Translations under genes and position numbers: made by a program
The notes under the pieces: model-generated
What the model saw: only the letters and a program-made list of their open reading frames with translations
The model's database searches: none
What the model was told of the DNA's origin: nothing
Part shown: positions 9,040-18,950 of the stretch, in pieces
Layout: each line of letters opens with the position of its first letter
Numbering within the stretch: position 1 is the stretch's first letter
Assembly: GCF_003966225.1 (NCBI RefSeq)
Contig: NZ_RXNU01000005.1
Location: 310,001 to 374,000 of the forward strand
DNA: 64,000 bases
Direction: 5' to 3'
Source of the DNA: Shewanella canadensis
Lineage (GTDB): Bacteria; Pseudomonadota; Gammaproteobacteria; Enterobacterales; Shewanellaceae

Positions 9040-10440
9040 ATGAGCATTACATCTGTCGCTTCTGTATTTAAAGGTGAATTTGCGATCGGTTCGCAAGTTA
9101 CTGTTCGCGGTTGGGTAAGATCTCGCCGAGATTCCAAGGCCGGCATCTCTTTCCTTGCCGTTTATGATGGTTCCTGCTTTGACCCTATTCAGGGTGTAGT
9201 GCCAAATAGCTTAGAAAATTATAATGACGAAATCTTAAAACTAACCGCTGGTTGTTCTGTCGTTATGACCGGTGAAGTCGTTGACTCTCCAGGTAAAGGT
9301 CAAGCGTTCGAGCTACAAGTTTCTGCTGTTGAAGTTGCTGGTTGGGTTGAAGATCCAGATACATACCCGATGGCGGCTAAACGTCACTCTATCGAGCACT
9401 TGAGAGAGTTGGCTCATCTGCGCCCACGAACCAACATTATTGGTGCAGTAGCGCGAGTACGTAACAGCCTATCCCAGGCTATTCATCGCTTCTATCATGA
9501 ACAGGGCTTCATCTGGGTCTCGACACCGCTTATTACTGCATCAGACGCTGAAGGTGCTGGCGAGATGTTCCGCGTTTCGACTCTCGATATGGAAAATCTC
9601 CCACGTACCGACGAAGGTAAAGTCGATTACAGCGAAGACTTCTTCGGTAAAGAGTCTTTCTTGACCGTCTCGGGTCAGTTAAACGCAGAAACCTACGCGA
9701 GCGCACTGTCTAAGGTTTATACTTTCGGCCCCACTTTCCGCGCAGAGAACTCAAACACCAGTCGTCACTTAGCTGAATTCTGGATGGTAGAACCTGAGGT
9801 CGCATTTGCCGATCTCGATAATGTCGCGGGTCTTGCCGAGCAGATGCTTAAATTCTGTTTCAAAGCCGTACTGGAAGAGCGTCGTGATGACCTTGAGTTT
9901 TTCGCTCAACGCGTCGATAAGACAGTTATCGAGCGTCTTGAGTCATTTGTCAGCAGTGATTTTGCTCAAGTCGACTATACCGATGCGGTAGAGATCCTGA
10001 AGAGTTGCGGTAAGAAGTTCGAATATCCCGTTGAGTGGGGAATCGATCTTCAATCCGAGCACGAGAGATACTTGGCTGAAGAGCACTTCAAGGCTCCGGT
10101 TGTTGTTAAAAACTATCCAAAAGACATCAAGGCATTCTACATGCGCCTCAATGATGATGGTAAAACCGTTGCCGCGATGGATGTACTCGCACCAGGCATT
10201 GGTGAGATCATCGGTGGAGCACAGCGCGAAGAGCGTCTTGATGTGCTTGATGCACGTCTTGAAGAGATGGGTCTGAGTAAGGAAGACTACTGGTGGTACC
10301 GTGATATGCGCCGCTACGGTACCGTCCCACATTCAGGTTTCGGTCTTGGTTTTGAGCGTTTGGTTTCATATGTTACCGGTGTTGCTAACATCCGTGACGT
10401 GATCCCATTCCCTCGAGCACCAAAATCGGCAAACTTCTAA
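9040..10440 (+). CDS. asnS: Asparaginyl-tRNA synthetase
   Basis: AsnS charges tRNA-Asn. The 466-residue class II enzyme has an N-terminal OB-fold anticodon-binding domain (about 1-115, [24 protein letters not shown]), then the catalytic domain with motif 2 ([21 protein letters not shown]) and motif 3 ([15 protein letters not shown]). The FPRAP ending is characteristic. Codon use is biased towards frequent codons, as expected for a highly expressed gene. It is monocistronic, with its own terminator. Confidence 0.97.
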   Translation: MSITSVASVFKGEFAIGSQVTVRGWVRSRRDSKAGISFLAVYDGSCFDPIQGVVPNSLENYNDEILKLTAGCSVVMTGEVVDSPGKGQAFELQVSAVEVAGWVEDPDTYPMAAKRHSIEHLRELAHLRPRTNIIGAVARVRNSLSQAIHRFYHEQGFIWVSTPLITASDAEGAGEMFRVSTLDMENLPRTDEGKVDYSEDFFGKESFLTVSGQLNAETYASALSKVYTFGPTFRAENSNTSRHLAEFWMVEPEVAFADLDNVAGLAEQMLKFCFKAVLEERRDDLEFFAQRVDKTVIERLESFVSSDFAQVDYTDAVEILKSCGKKFEYPVEWGIDLQSEHERYLAEEHFKAPVVVKNYPKDIKAFYMRLNDDGKTVAAMDVLAPGIGEIIGGAQREERLDVLDARLEEMGLSKEDYWWYRDMRRYGTVPHSGFGLGFERLVSYVTGVANIRDVIPFPRAPKSANF

Positions 10441-10470
10441 GCTATTAGCTGAAGTTAGCCAAACAACGAG

Positions 10471-10496
10471 AAAACGCCCAAATGGGCGTTTTTTTA
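10471..10496 (+). terminator. Rho-independent terminator after asnS
   Basis: The stem AACGCCC/GGGCGTT (10473-10479 and 10484-10490, 4-nt loop) is followed by a run of T. The minus strand also reads GGGCGTTTTC, so it may serve the convergent tad operon too. Confidence 0.88.
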
Positions 10497-10520
10497 TATC
10501 TGATGTTTAACAGTTTAAAA

Positions 10521-11555
10521 CTAATTCCTTTTTTGAGTATCTAATTCCATCGATGCTCTTCTTAGATTCTTTTGAGCTTGCTCAAAGTAGCTTGGAGAGC
10601 TATCAATGGCTCTCTGAAACAATTCAACAGCCTGTTCAAACTCCCCTTCTAACATGAGGAAATACCCTAAATCATTCAAGGCATCGGCAGGTTCCATTGT
10701 ATGCTCGAACGTCGATAATGCTCTGGAATATAATCCCTTTCTGACATAAACCAGTCCTAGATTAGTCCAGCCACGTTCAAAACTTGGATCTTCCTTAATC
10801 GCCTGCTTAAGGTATTTCTCAGCAAGGGCAATATTTCCACCGAGATAGTGTGAATATCCCAAATTAGTGATAATCAAAGCTGAGTGAGGTTCTTTGCGCA
10901 ATGCCAGAGAATAATAATGACGGGCTTCTTCATGCCTATTTTCTAAGTCATAAAGAATCGCCAGCGCATTATAAATTCGTATTGGAGATTGTAGATCCAA
11001 AAGGTACAACCCCTCCTCCGGAGCCTCTATACCGGTAGTCGTGAGTCTTGTTTGATCTAAACTCACCGCTTTTTCAAGATGAATTTTTGCCTGTTCGTGC
11101 TGACGTTTATCCATATTAATCAAACCAAGCCCGGCATGAGACATCATCAACTCAGGATCTATGGTCAAGGATTCGTTATAGGTAAGATAGGCAAGTTGAA
11201 TATTACCCTTGATACTGTGAATTCTAGCTATATTGTATAGAGTCAGTGCGTTATCGGCTTTAAAATCGAGCGCCTGTACGTAGAGGTATAATGCCTGATC
11301 CAGATTTCCCTTACCTTCCTCTTTTTTTGCACGCACTAATGCATCTGCCTCATCTCTGGGAGGGTTTGCCGCAGTAACAGATCCCATAGAGGTGCCATCA
11401 TAAAGATCTTGCCGAGTCGGCGGTGTCATCTCTAAATTGAGCAACTCCTCATCTGTTTTTGTCGCAGTACAGGCCACAAGTAGTTGCAATGACAGTGCTA
11501 TCAGCACTGAAAGTGCACACCTCTTATTACTGAAAAATCGATCAACATCTTTCAT
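10521..11555 (-). CDS. tadD: TadD-like TPR lipoprotein of the Tad pilus
   Basis: The 344-residue protein has an N-terminal lipoprotein signal with lipobox LLVAC (Cys about residue 29) and then at least five tetratricopeptide repeats, for example DNALTLYNIARIHSIKGN and AHSALIITNLGYSHYLGGN-type units. In Tad systems TadD is the lipoprotein thought to help the outer-membrane secretin assemble. It is the last gene of the minus-strand tad operon, 44 bp after tadC. Confidence 0.85.
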   Translation of the reverse strand: MKDVDRFFSNKRCALSVLIALSLQLLVACTATKTDEELLNLEMTPPTRQDLYDGTSMGSVTAANPPRDEADALVRAKKEEGKGNLDQALYLYVQALDFKADNALTLYNIARIHSIKGNIQLAYLTYNESLTIDPELMMSHAGLGLINMDKRQHEQAKIHLEKAVSLDQTRLTTTGIEAPEEGLYLLDLQSPIRIYNALAILYDLENRHEEARHYYSLALRKEPHSALIITNLGYSHYLGGNIALAEKYLKQAIKEDPSFERGWTNLGLVYVRKGLYSRALSTFEHTMEPADALNDLGYFLMLEGEFEQAVELFQRAIDSSPSYFEQAQKNLRRASMELDTQKRN

Positions 11556-11599
11556 TAGCGCTCCCTAAGATTATTATCTACATCTACATCCGTACTTAC

Positions 11600-12565
11600 C
11601 TAAAATGCCTGGCCCCATACTTTCATGACCTTGAGCACCGCCGGCCCAACGGCAACAATGAAAAACGAAGGCCAGATGCATAGCATCATCGGAAAGATCA
11701 TTTTTACTGCTAACTTCGCCGCTTGCTCCTCGGCTTCCTGAAGTCGCTTATTTCTGTATTCATCAGAAAAAACACGCAATGTTTCCGCAATACCGGTACC
11801 AAGACGTATGCTTTGAGAAATGGCTGAATTAAGCCCCTTGATATCTTCCAACCCCGTTCGATCGGTAAACTCCTGAAGTGCCACCTTAACGGTCAAACCG
11901 GCTCTCACCTTACTACATACCAGCTCAAGCTCACTGGCTAATGCTGGGTGGCTCAATGCTAGCTCCCGGGCGACTCGCTGCATTGCAGCCATCAAGCCTA
12001 AACCTGCTTCGCAACACACAACCAACAGATCCAACGCATCAGGAAACCCAGTTTTCAGCATCCTCATTCGACTAGTAGCTACCTTCTTGAGCACCAAAGA
12101 GGGTAACAGGAAAGCACCGCCAACAAGCAGGGCAACAACATACACACTCATCATTGTTGATAAATCCGGGTATAAGCTTAAGACTAAAACCGACGAGCCC
12201 GCACCGATAAGAAGTAAGATTAATCTTATCGAGCTGAAAACTGCCATCGCATTTTCTGAATGTAAGCCCGCATGAATGAGTAACCTACGAGTCTCATCAT
12301 TGGATAAGTTGATTGGAGAACGGTTCGCGACGCGGCCTATACTATGCTCGATCGTCGAGTTGATATCGGCAGTTCCCGTATATCCCTGATCTTTTTTATT
12401 AATACTCTTAAGCCTCTGACGAAGTGGCGAGTAGATACCACTAATCAAGAAGGCGACTGACATTGCGAACATGACCCCTGCAATTCCTGCCACAGCAAAA
12501 ATCGCCCATTTTATGTATTCAGGGTCGTCGAAGAGAGAACCAAACAATCCAATTAAATAGTCCAT
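11600..12565 (-). CDS. tadC: Tad inner-membrane platform protein TadC
   Basis: This 321-residue type II secretion F domain protein has an N-terminal TM segment, a cytoplasmic F domain (FPDALDLLVVCCEAGLGLMAAMQRVA, then LGTGIAETLRVFSDEYR) and C-terminal TM helices. It pairs with TadB as the platform for pilin extraction and polymerisation. Only 2 bp separate it from tadB, which indicates coupling. Confidence 0.92.
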   Translation of the reverse strand: MDYLIGLFGSLFDDPEYIKWAIFAVAGIAGVMFAMSVAFLISGIYSPLRQRLKSINKKDQGYTGTADINSTIEHSIGRVANRSPINLSNDETRRLLIHAGLHSENAMAVFSSIRLILLLIGAGSSVLVLSLYPDLSTMMSVYVVALLVGGAFLLPSLVLKKVATSRMRMLKTGFPDALDLLVVCCEAGLGLMAAMQRVARELALSHPALASELELVCSKVRAGLTVKVALQEFTDRTGLEDIKGLNSAISQSIRLGTGIAETLRVFSDEYRNKRLQEAEEQAAKLAVKMIFPMMLCIWPSFFIVAVGPAVLKVMKVWGQAF

Positions 12566-12567
12566 AA

Positions 12568-13548
12568 TTACATATCTATTCTGATTATTTTGCTAATCCA
12601 CCAGCCACCGATAGTCATACCAATAGCCCCCCACATCAATAATTTTTTACCACCTTCAGTTCCCGTTAATTCGCCAACATATGCAGGTGTTTGAAGATAT
12701 ATCACAGCAAACAGAACAAATGGCAGCAAAATCAAAATCCAGGCAGACAGCCTTCCCTCCGCCGATAAAGTTTTTACCCGACGCCTGAAGGTGAATCTCT
12801 CTCTTATCACTCTCGACAGACTTTGAATATTCTCGGCCAAATTACCACCCGTTTCTTTTTGCACCATAACGGCACTGGCAAAAGCCATAGCTGAGATACT
12901 AGGCACTCGTTCAATAAACCCAAGCAGTGCACGTTTAATATCTTTGGTATAATTGATATTGACAAACATCAACTTGAACTCTTTAGCTATGGGTCCCTCC
13001 AACTCTTCAGTAGCCAACTTAATCGCATCAGAGAAGGAGTATCCGGCCTGCAGTGCTCTTCGAACGACATCTAAGGCATCGGGAAAGCTAGCCTCTATTT
13101 GATCCATACGCTTATTGGTATCTCGAGAAAGTTTGATATGAAACAGCATAAGGGTCACGGCCATTACGAATACCGTAATGATAGGCTCACGGGTAAATTG
13201 CCAGGTTAATAGTCCTGTTATGATGGTGGAGACTAAAGCAAGTAAAAAAAAATGATGGCCCATCATCTTATAATCAGCAAGTTCCAGGCGATAGCTTAAA
13301 TTTTCGATGAATTCGATCTTTTCCAATGCTCTCCCGAATCGAGTCAATTTTTCCAGTTTATTTTTTCTAAGCAATGAAGTATCAAATTCTGTGCCCGCTG
13401 AACTTTTAGACAATTGTTTCAGACGCTTTCTCACTAAGGCCGTATTCGCTCTTTGTGGGCTATATACGGGTAAAAATAGTGCTTGTGACAACAAGATAAC
13501 AGCCAGAAAAATTAACCCCAGAAATATTATTTCATTTGAAGGCATCAC
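12568..13548 (-). CDS. tadB: Tad inner-membrane platform protein TadB
   Basis: The 326-residue protein has an N-terminal TM helix, two central helices and a type II secretion F domain (FPDALDVVRRALQAGYSFSDAI, QKETGGNLAENIQSLSRVIRER). It forms the inner-membrane platform with TadC and contacts the TadA ATPase. It follows tadA by 9 bp. Confidence 0.92.
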   Translation of the reverse strand: MMPSNEIIFLGLIFLAVILLSQALFLPVYSPQRANTALVRKRLKQLSKSSAGTEFDTSLLRKNKLEKLTRFGRALEKIEFIENLSYRLELADYKMMGHHFFLLALVSTIITGLLTWQFTREPIITVFVMAVTLMLFHIKLSRDTNKRMDQIEASFPDALDVVRRALQAGYSFSDAIKLATEELEGPIAKEFKLMFVNINYTKDIKRALLGFIERVPSISAMAFASAVMVQKETGGNLAENIQSLSRVIRERFTFRRRVKTLSAEGRLSAWILILLPFVLFAVIYLQTPAYVGELTGTEGGKKLLMWGAIGMTIGGWWISKIIRIDM

Positions 13549-13557
13549 AAAGTTCCT

Positions 13558-14883
13558 CTAAAAGTCAGCGAATGGATCGCCAGAGTTAAACAACTCGAAA
13601 GGCAGATCGATACCATGCTGTTTAAGTTTACTGTGACATCCAGGGATCACACCAGTTGCGTTAAACTTACCGATAATATCGCCATTTTGTTCCCGCCCCT
13701 CCCGAACAAAACGGAATATCTCTGACATAGTAATGACATCCCCCTCCATGCCGTTAATCTCCTGAATACTGGTCACACGACGGGTGCCATCTTCGAGACG
13801 CTCCAGTTGAACAACCAGATTGATGGCGGAAGCGATTTGCGTTCTTATGTTACTGACTGGCATGTCGAAACCGGCCATACATACCATATACTCCAGTCGA
13901 CCTAATGCATCTCTCGGGCTGTTGGCGTGCAATGTTGTTAGTGAGCCTTCGTGACCGGTATTCATCGCGGTTAGCATGTCCAATGCTTCTCCGCCCCGAA
14001 CCTCACCAATAACAATCCGATCAGGCCTCATACGTAGACAGTTCTTCACTAAATCTCTTTGGGTGATTTCACCTCGTCCTTCAATATTTGCAGGACGTGT
14101 TTCCAGTCGAACGGTATGGGGTTGTTGCAGCTGTAACTCAGCAGAATCTTCGATGGTAACAATTCTTTCATCGCTGGGAATATACCCGGATAACATATTC
14201 AACAGTGTCGTTTTACCGCTACCCGTACCTCCAGAGACCAAAATATTCAGTTTCCCTTTAACAGCAGCTTTTAATAACTCATTCATCTGTGCCGTTATCG
14301 AACCAATATTGATGAGCTGTTCGGCATTGAGTTTGTCCACCGCAAACCTTCTGATGGATAAGGCGGGACCATCTAGTGCCAATGGGGGAATAATGGCATT
14401 CACACGGGAACCATCTTCAAGACGAGCATCAACCATAGGAGATGATTCATCTATACGTCGTCCGACACTTGATACAATCCGATCTATTATATTGAGCAAG
14501 TGAGCGTTGCTGTGAAATTTAATTGATACCTGCTCGAGTTTTCCTCGACGCTCCACATATATCCTATCGAAGGAGTTCACTAAGATATCTGAAATGGTGG
14601 GATCTGCTAGTAGCGTCTCCAAGGGCCCTAAACCTAATACCTCGTCTATGATCAGTCTAACCAAGTGCTGTCTGGAAGACAGATTAATAGGCAGATGCAG
14701 TTCGGTAATGAGCTTTTCACAAATCTCAATAATTTGTTCTGTGGCCTGCTCTTTTGAGAGCGTTTCTATCAAAGAAAGATCCATCACACTTAACAGTTTA
14801 TTATAGACCTGTTCTTTGATCTGTAGCTCTTCTATTGAAAGCGCTTTAAAGTTTGTCATCCCTTGTTGGCTCAGGACTGTCAT
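13558..14883 (-). CDS. tadA: Tad pilus motor ATPase TadA/CpaF
   Basis: The 441-residue type II/IV secretion ATPase has Walker A GGTGSGKTT (about residue 220), the Asp box region (TIEDSAELQLQQPHTVRLETRP), Walker B (RIVIGEVRGGEALDML) and a His box (GHEGSLTTLHANSPRDAL). In Tad systems this hexamer powers Flp pilus extension and, in some species, retraction. It lies between tadZ (2 bp gap) and tadB. Confidence 0.95.
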   Translation of the reverse strand: MTVLSQQGMTNFKALSIEELQIKEQVYNKLLSVMDLSLIETLSKEQATEQIIEICEKLITELHLPINLSSRQHLVRLIIDEVLGLGPLETLLADPTISDILVNSFDRIYVERRGKLEQVSIKFHSNAHLLNIIDRIVSSVGRRIDESSPMVDARLEDGSRVNAIIPPLALDGPALSIRRFAVDKLNAEQLINIGSITAQMNELLKAAVKGKLNILVSGGTGSGKTTLLNMLSGYIPSDERIVTIEDSAELQLQQPHTVRLETRPANIEGRGEITQRDLVKNCLRMRPDRIVIGEVRGGEALDMLTAMNTGHEGSLTTLHANSPRDALGRLEYMVCMAGFDMPVSNIRTQIASAINLVVQLERLEDGTRRVTSIQEINGMEGDVITMSEIFRFVREGREQNGDIIGKFNATGVIPGCHSKLKQHGIDLPFELFNSGDPFADF

Positions 14884-14885
14884 AA

Positions 14886-16184
14886 TTATTTACCTAATAA
14901 TCGGTTCCAAAATCCTTTCGAATTTTTATCGCCATTACTCGACTTCGGAAAAAAGTGCTCAGTGACCAAATTCAGATCAGTCAGCATCTGTTCTCTTTTT
15001 GCGACATCGGTTATGGGCGTACCCAAATCTATACACTGACTGGCGAGCTTAAAATCATTTGCCACGACAAATAGTGACTTAATCCCAGTTGTCTCTTGTA
15101 TATCTTTTAGGCTTATTCCTGCATTTGTCTTTTGATAACGATTAACTAGCAGATGTATTCGCTTACTATCGATCCCCATAAAATTAACTAACTGATTAAC
15201 AATGGCCTTTGTTTCTCTAATACTCATCACATTCTGCTGCATCACCAGTAAAATATCGGCGTTAGTAAGAATATCTGCATTCCATACCTCCGGACCACGA
15301 GAAAGATCGACGATGACCTGATCATAGTATTGCCGACATTTCAAAAGAAGCTCATTGGTATTACGTAGTTCGATATGCTCCGTTGCATTCAACACTGCAA
15401 ACGGTTTCGCAGCTAATAGATGCAAATGTCCTTTGTTGGTCATAGTCCCTTTTAGGGCAACTTCATCCAAGGACTCCAGTTCTTGGATTGCTTCTGTAAT
15501 AAAATAGCTAGGCTCTAACCCCAGCATATGGGCTAACGTGCCTTGTAGTAGATCCGTGTCGAGTAAAGCCACTTCCCCCTCTTCTCTCGCTGAGGCGATT
15601 ACAGCCATACTCGTTGCGATAAAGCTTGCTCCAGAGCCACCTTTACCATTCATCACGGCCACTACGGGTGCCAAGTCGGCTTTTTCAGAAAGTTTCAGTG
15701 CAATCTTTTCTAATGCCTGTAGCAGATCGACCTCTGGCTCATCAAGTGGAATAAAATCACTGACCCCTTGTTGGAAGGCTAAGCGAAGGACACTTTGAGG
15801 TGTGTTTTGCCCTAGAATCACAATATCAACGCCATAACTCGCAGCTTGTGTAAGGGCCTCCATCGCACTATTCTCTTCATTAGGTAGCACCAATAAAATC
15901 AAATTGTATGGCCTAGCCGCATTTACACGCATTGTATAAGCGTTCAACACCCTAGTACCCTCCCACGATAAATTCAGGCAATCATTTAATTTGGTTTCAA
16001 TCTCTGTGAGCTGGAGCTGAAGACTGTTGATCAATAAAGCATGTACTGGGTAAGATAAGATATTGCTGCTTTTGCCATGTTGACGGCCTTTAGCTTCCAC
16101 GATAGAAGCGGAAGTTGAATGGCCAACGTTAACCGTTCCACTGTCATCATTATTCGTCACTAGGAGCTCCAGCGGCTTATCCAT
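14886..16184 (-). CDS. tadZ: TadZ/CpaE, MinD-like localisation ATPase with receiver-like N domain
   Basis: The 432-residue protein has an atypical receiver-like N-terminal domain (about 45-175, QAASYGVDIVILGQNTP) and a ParA/MinD domain from about 180. The deviant Walker A reads NGKGGSGASF, so the usual Lys-Thr following the glycine is replaced; such degenerate P-loops are known in TadZ proteins. The conserved LLDTDLLQGTLAHMLGLEP and VIVDLSRGPEVWNADIL follow. TadZ positions the Tad machine, often at a pole. Confidence 0.92.
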   Translation of the reverse strand: MDKPLELLVTNNDDSGTVNVGHSTSASIVEAKGRQHGKSSNILSYPVHALLINSLQLQLTEIETKLNDCLNLSWEGTRVLNAYTMRVNAARPYNLILLVLPNEENSAMEALTQAASYGVDIVILGQNTPQSVLRLAFQQGVSDFIPLDEPEVDLLQALEKIALKLSEKADLAPVVAVMNGKGGSGASFIATSMAVIASAREEGEVALLDTDLLQGTLAHMLGLEPSYFITEAIQELESLDEVALKGTMTNKGHLHLLAAKPFAVLNATEHIELRNTNELLLKCRQYYDQVIVDLSRGPEVWNADILTNADILLVMQQNVMSIRETKAIVNQLVNFMGIDSKRIHLLVNRYQKTNAGISLKDIQETTGIKSLFVVANDFKLASQCIDLGTPITDVAKREQMLTDLNLVTEHFFPKSSNGDKNSKGFWNRLLGK

Positions 16185-16252
16185 TCAGATTTCCTTCTCA
16201 GATTTAAAAGTCCTTGTATTTACTATAGTAAAAATTTCAGAAATGAAACAAA

Positions 16253-16708
16253 TTAATTGCAATCGATTAGTCCAGACTTGCCACTTGAACCAACTGGGTA
16301 CACTCCAAAACTCTCTCTGGGTAATGTGGTCGTAAAGGTGGGGGAAGAGATAATTCTATCAAATCCTGGTATAAGAAATTGATGCTGATAGTTCACAATA
16401 TCGGCTCTAACCATGGCGATATCTATTCCGCTTGCAGTATCTCCGGCAGTATCTACGTAATTAATGATCAAATTCGCGTTCGTTAAATTTGGAACCAACT
16501 CCACGCCATCAAAAAGCCCCATGGTTTGAATATCGACATCATTAATAATGCAAACCACCGCGATTCTCGCTGCCCTTCTCGAAGCCTCGTGGAGCACATT
16601 ATAAGTATACATCAACCTACCGACTTCTAGCATGGCCAACAACAGCATTAAAAACAGCCCGCCGACAATCGCAAACTCGACGGCATAAACTCCGCGTTGA
16701 TACCTCAT
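16253..16708 (-). CDS. tadF: TadF/TadE-like minor pseudopilin
   Basis: The 151-residue protein has an N-terminal prepilin-like helix (RGVYAVEFAIVGGLFLMLLLAMLEVGR) with the conserved Glu five residues after Gly, as in TadE-like proteins. The rest is a small extracytoplasmic domain with two cysteines. It overlaps the end of the preceding tadE gene by 4 bp. Whether it is TadE or TadF is a matter of order and length; it is one of two adjacent paralogues. Confidence 0.85.
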   Translation of the reverse strand: MRYQRGVYAVEFAIVGGLFLMLLLAMLEVGRLMYTYNVLHEASRRAARIAVVCIINDVDIQTMGLFDGVELVPNLTNANLIINYVDTAGDTASGIDIAMVRADIVNYQHQFLIPGFDRIISSPTFTTTLPRESFGVYPVGSSGKSGLIDCN

Positions 16709-17196
16709 ATAGCCCTCAAGCTATAGCTAACATTAAAGTCAAAACCTAAGCGAATTCCATCTCCAAATCCAAAACCATTAATCTGTTCGCCAAAAAGGGG
16801 TTGCCAGTCATAAACAACAGAGATGGTAACTATCTGAGTGTCAGGATCGCCGGATACAGTGATATCACCGGCATTGAGTCCATTAAGTAAGGGGATTGAA
16901 CCTCCGATTAATCCATAAATAACTAAATCTTTTGTTTGAGTGACACAGTCATTACAATTGTCATCACAATCAGTACCCGAACAGCCGCCACTAAAACTAC
17001 TATCAAGCCCAGAAGTCCCCTGAATAGCAGTCGCGGATAGATAACGACCAGCATCCCTAACTATACGAGTTAAATTACTATACTGATATATTGCCCTGCC
17101 AAACTCTGCTGTAGCAATAACCAGAAGTAAGAGAATAGGTAGCAGTATAGTGAACTCTACTGCAGCAACACCTTTCTGCTTAGCTATTTTCATCAT
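16705..17196 (-). CDS. tadE: TadE-like minor pseudopilin with a cysteine cluster
   Basis: The 163-residue protein has the TadE signature (KGVAAVEFTILLPILLLLV, then ATAEFGRAIYQYSNLTR). The extracytoplasmic part carries four cysteines within about 15 residues (CSGTDCDDNCNDC), which suggests disulfides or a metal site. It starts 6 bp after tadG and overlaps tadF. Confidence 0.87.
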   Translation of the reverse strand: MMKIAKQKGVAAVEFTILLPILLLLVIATAEFGRAIYQYSNLTRIVRDAGRYLSATAIQGTSGLDSSFSGGCSGTDCDDNCNDCVTQTKDLVIYGLIGGSIPLLNGLNAGDITVSGDPDTQIVTISVVYDWQPLFGEQINGFGFGDGIRLGFDFNVSYSLRAI

Positions 17197-17202
17197 CGAC
17201 TC

Positions 17203-18579
17203 CTATGAATCTGGACTGTCTGAATCACGAAACAAAACGATGGTTGATGAGTTACTTTCGAATGTAGGATCTAATGAGGTCGCTCCACTAGCACCACACA
17301 TATGAACAAACTCACCAACGACAAAGTTTCTATTTCCCTGCTTATAGATTTTTTGTGTGAGGAAAAAACAACCGGTTCCCAATATCTTAACGGTATTTGC
17401 ACCATTTGTTTTACCCGTACAATCGCCAACAACAATAGGTAACATTCGTCGGCCAGCATCCATCAAAGCACCCGTTGTGATATCGCCGTCAATACAGCTG
17501 TCTAGTGCCGTACCTTTGCCTTCATCATAGTTAAAGAAGGAATAGTAGTCGATATCCCCTCCATCTTCATCAACAGGATTCGTCGTTCCATATTCAGGAT
17601 CATAAATGGGGGTACCATCTTCATTTCGGGCGATGAGAAGATCCCCTTCATCATCAACGAGAACTGGAGTTCCGGTACAGGTATTCACGTCCCGTTTATG
17701 GTCACCTTCATTTAGCCCATTTTGCCCTCCGCCATTGGGATATTCACCAAACCGAGTGTTTAAACCCTCGGTCACTGCGTTAGGTTTATTGCCGGGCTCT
17801 GTAGGAACTTCATCGCCAATCCTTATACAGGAAGCTAAAGTAAAATCGCCCGCCAGTGCACCTTTAAGATCGTTAGCGCCTCTATTTCCATCAGTCCTTA
17901 GAGGTTGAAAATTTCCTGGCCCCAAATCATGATCTTCTCCCGCCGCTGTTTTTAATATATATAGCTGATCGGTCAAAAAACCAAAATCATAACCACTAGG
18001 GACTGGATCGGGTCGCACAGCACTATCATCATTGGCGCAGACCATTAACGGGGCTATGCGGTCAAAACATGCAATATCAGTACTTCTTCCCGCTACCGCC
18101 GACGCCCTGATAGACTTATTAAAATCGATAATTTGAGCGAAAAAATTCTGCATTCCAACATTTTCAAGACGAACACGTACATATTCAATGCCCTCAAGAG
18201 AGTCAGGAATAAAGGGATCCGGCCACTCAGAAAACTCGATAAACAGATTTTCGGTAACCTGATCAGAGTTGTAATCAGGAGAGCTCAAAGTGACCACGCC
18301 TTCCAGCTCACTATTTTCAACATATTGTAGGTTTGCGATTAAAAGTTCTGTCGCTGCTTGCCGCGCTTGAAACTGTGTACCTTCGCCTTGTAACACTTTT
18401 CCAGCTTGCAGCGCTGACGCATCAACGGCATTTTGTAAACGCCCCTTATTCAGTAACATATGCCCACCATCAAGAGCCATTGCCGCAACCACTAACAGCG
18501 AAAAAAGGGCAATGGTAAACATGACCAGGATAGCTCCAGCTTGTTTGCGATATGGTCTTATATTCATCTTGATCACCAT
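17203..18579 (-). CDS. tadG: TadG-like pilus assembly protein
   Basis: The 458-residue protein has an N-terminal Tad-like helix (GAILVMFTIALFSLLVVAAM) followed by ALDGGHMLLNKGRLQNAVDASAL, characteristic of TadG/Flp-associated proteins. The rest is a long extracytoplasmic region with several cysteines and acidic segments. I see no von Willebrand A metal site (MIDAS), which some TadG proteins have. It is likely exported via the Tad system and anchored at the inner membrane. Confidence 0.85.
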   Translation of the reverse strand: MVIKMNIRPYRKQAGAILVMFTIALFSLLVVAAMALDGGHMLLNKGRLQNAVDASALQAGKVLQGEGTQFQARQAATELLIANLQYVENSELEGVVTLSSPDYNSDQVTENLFIEFSEWPDPFIPDSLEGIEYVRVRLENVGMQNFFAQIIDFNKSIRASAVAGRSTDIACFDRIAPLMVCANDDSAVRPDPVPSGYDFGFLTDQLYILKTAAGEDHDLGPGNFQPLRTDGNRGANDLKGALAGDFTLASCIRIGDEVPTEPGNKPNAVTEGLNTRFGEYPNGGGQNGLNEGDHKRDVNTCTGTPVLVDDEGDLLIARNEDGTPIYDPEYGTTNPVDEDGGDIDYYSFFNYDEGKGTALDSCIDGDITTGALMDAGRRMLPIVVGDCTGKTNGANTVKILGTGCFFLTQKIYKQGNRNFVVGEFVHMCGASGATSLDPTFESNSSTIVLFRDSDSPDS

Positions 18580-18647
18580 GCTATGAAATAGAAACCGTCT
18601 ATTTTCCTACATTGAATAATTAACTCCCCATGACACACCTAAGAAAA

Positions 18648-18932
18648 TCAATCAATCGCCTTAACGGAAACCTTTTCTCTCCCAGTTTTGGGGGCCTCAT
18701 TACTTATACGATAGGCTTGCATCACTCTTTCACCGTAATTTCCCTCTAATACACCTACAATACCGTCATTTCTTTCAGGTGCCCCCGGGTCTAATATCTG
18801 AACTTGCTTCACCTGTTGGTAACTTTCTCCCATTGGAAAGTCATTGACTTGGGCACAAGCCGTTAATAGAAGAATGCCAACCAAACAGCAAGGTTTAATG
18901 TAGCCGCTAAGGTTTACGTTTAACTTATTCAT
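18648..18932 (-). CDS. Small Tad-locus lipoprotein
   Basis: This 94-residue protein has a lipobox (ILLLTAC, Cys near residue 25) and a short mature part ending in KVSVKAID. The start at 18932 is chosen because AGAGGTGG precedes it; the ATG at 18947 has no ribosome binding site. It sits between rcpA and tadG, the position where other Tad loci carry rcpB or other small secretin-accessory lipoproteins, but it is shorter than RcpB. I do not recognise a family. Confidence 0.7.
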   Translation of the reverse strand: MNKLNVNLSGYIKPCCLVGILLLTACAQVNDFPMGESYQQVKQVQILDPGAPERNDGIVGVLEGNYGERVMQAYRISNEAPKTGREKVSVKAID

Positions 18933-18950
18933 ACACCACCTCTCCATTAA

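Noticed and set aside
9943..10332. A 129-codon minus-strand frame
   Set aside because: Antisense shadow of asnS.
13976..14503. A 175-codon plus-strand frame
   Set aside because: Antisense to tadA, whose catalytic motifs are intact.
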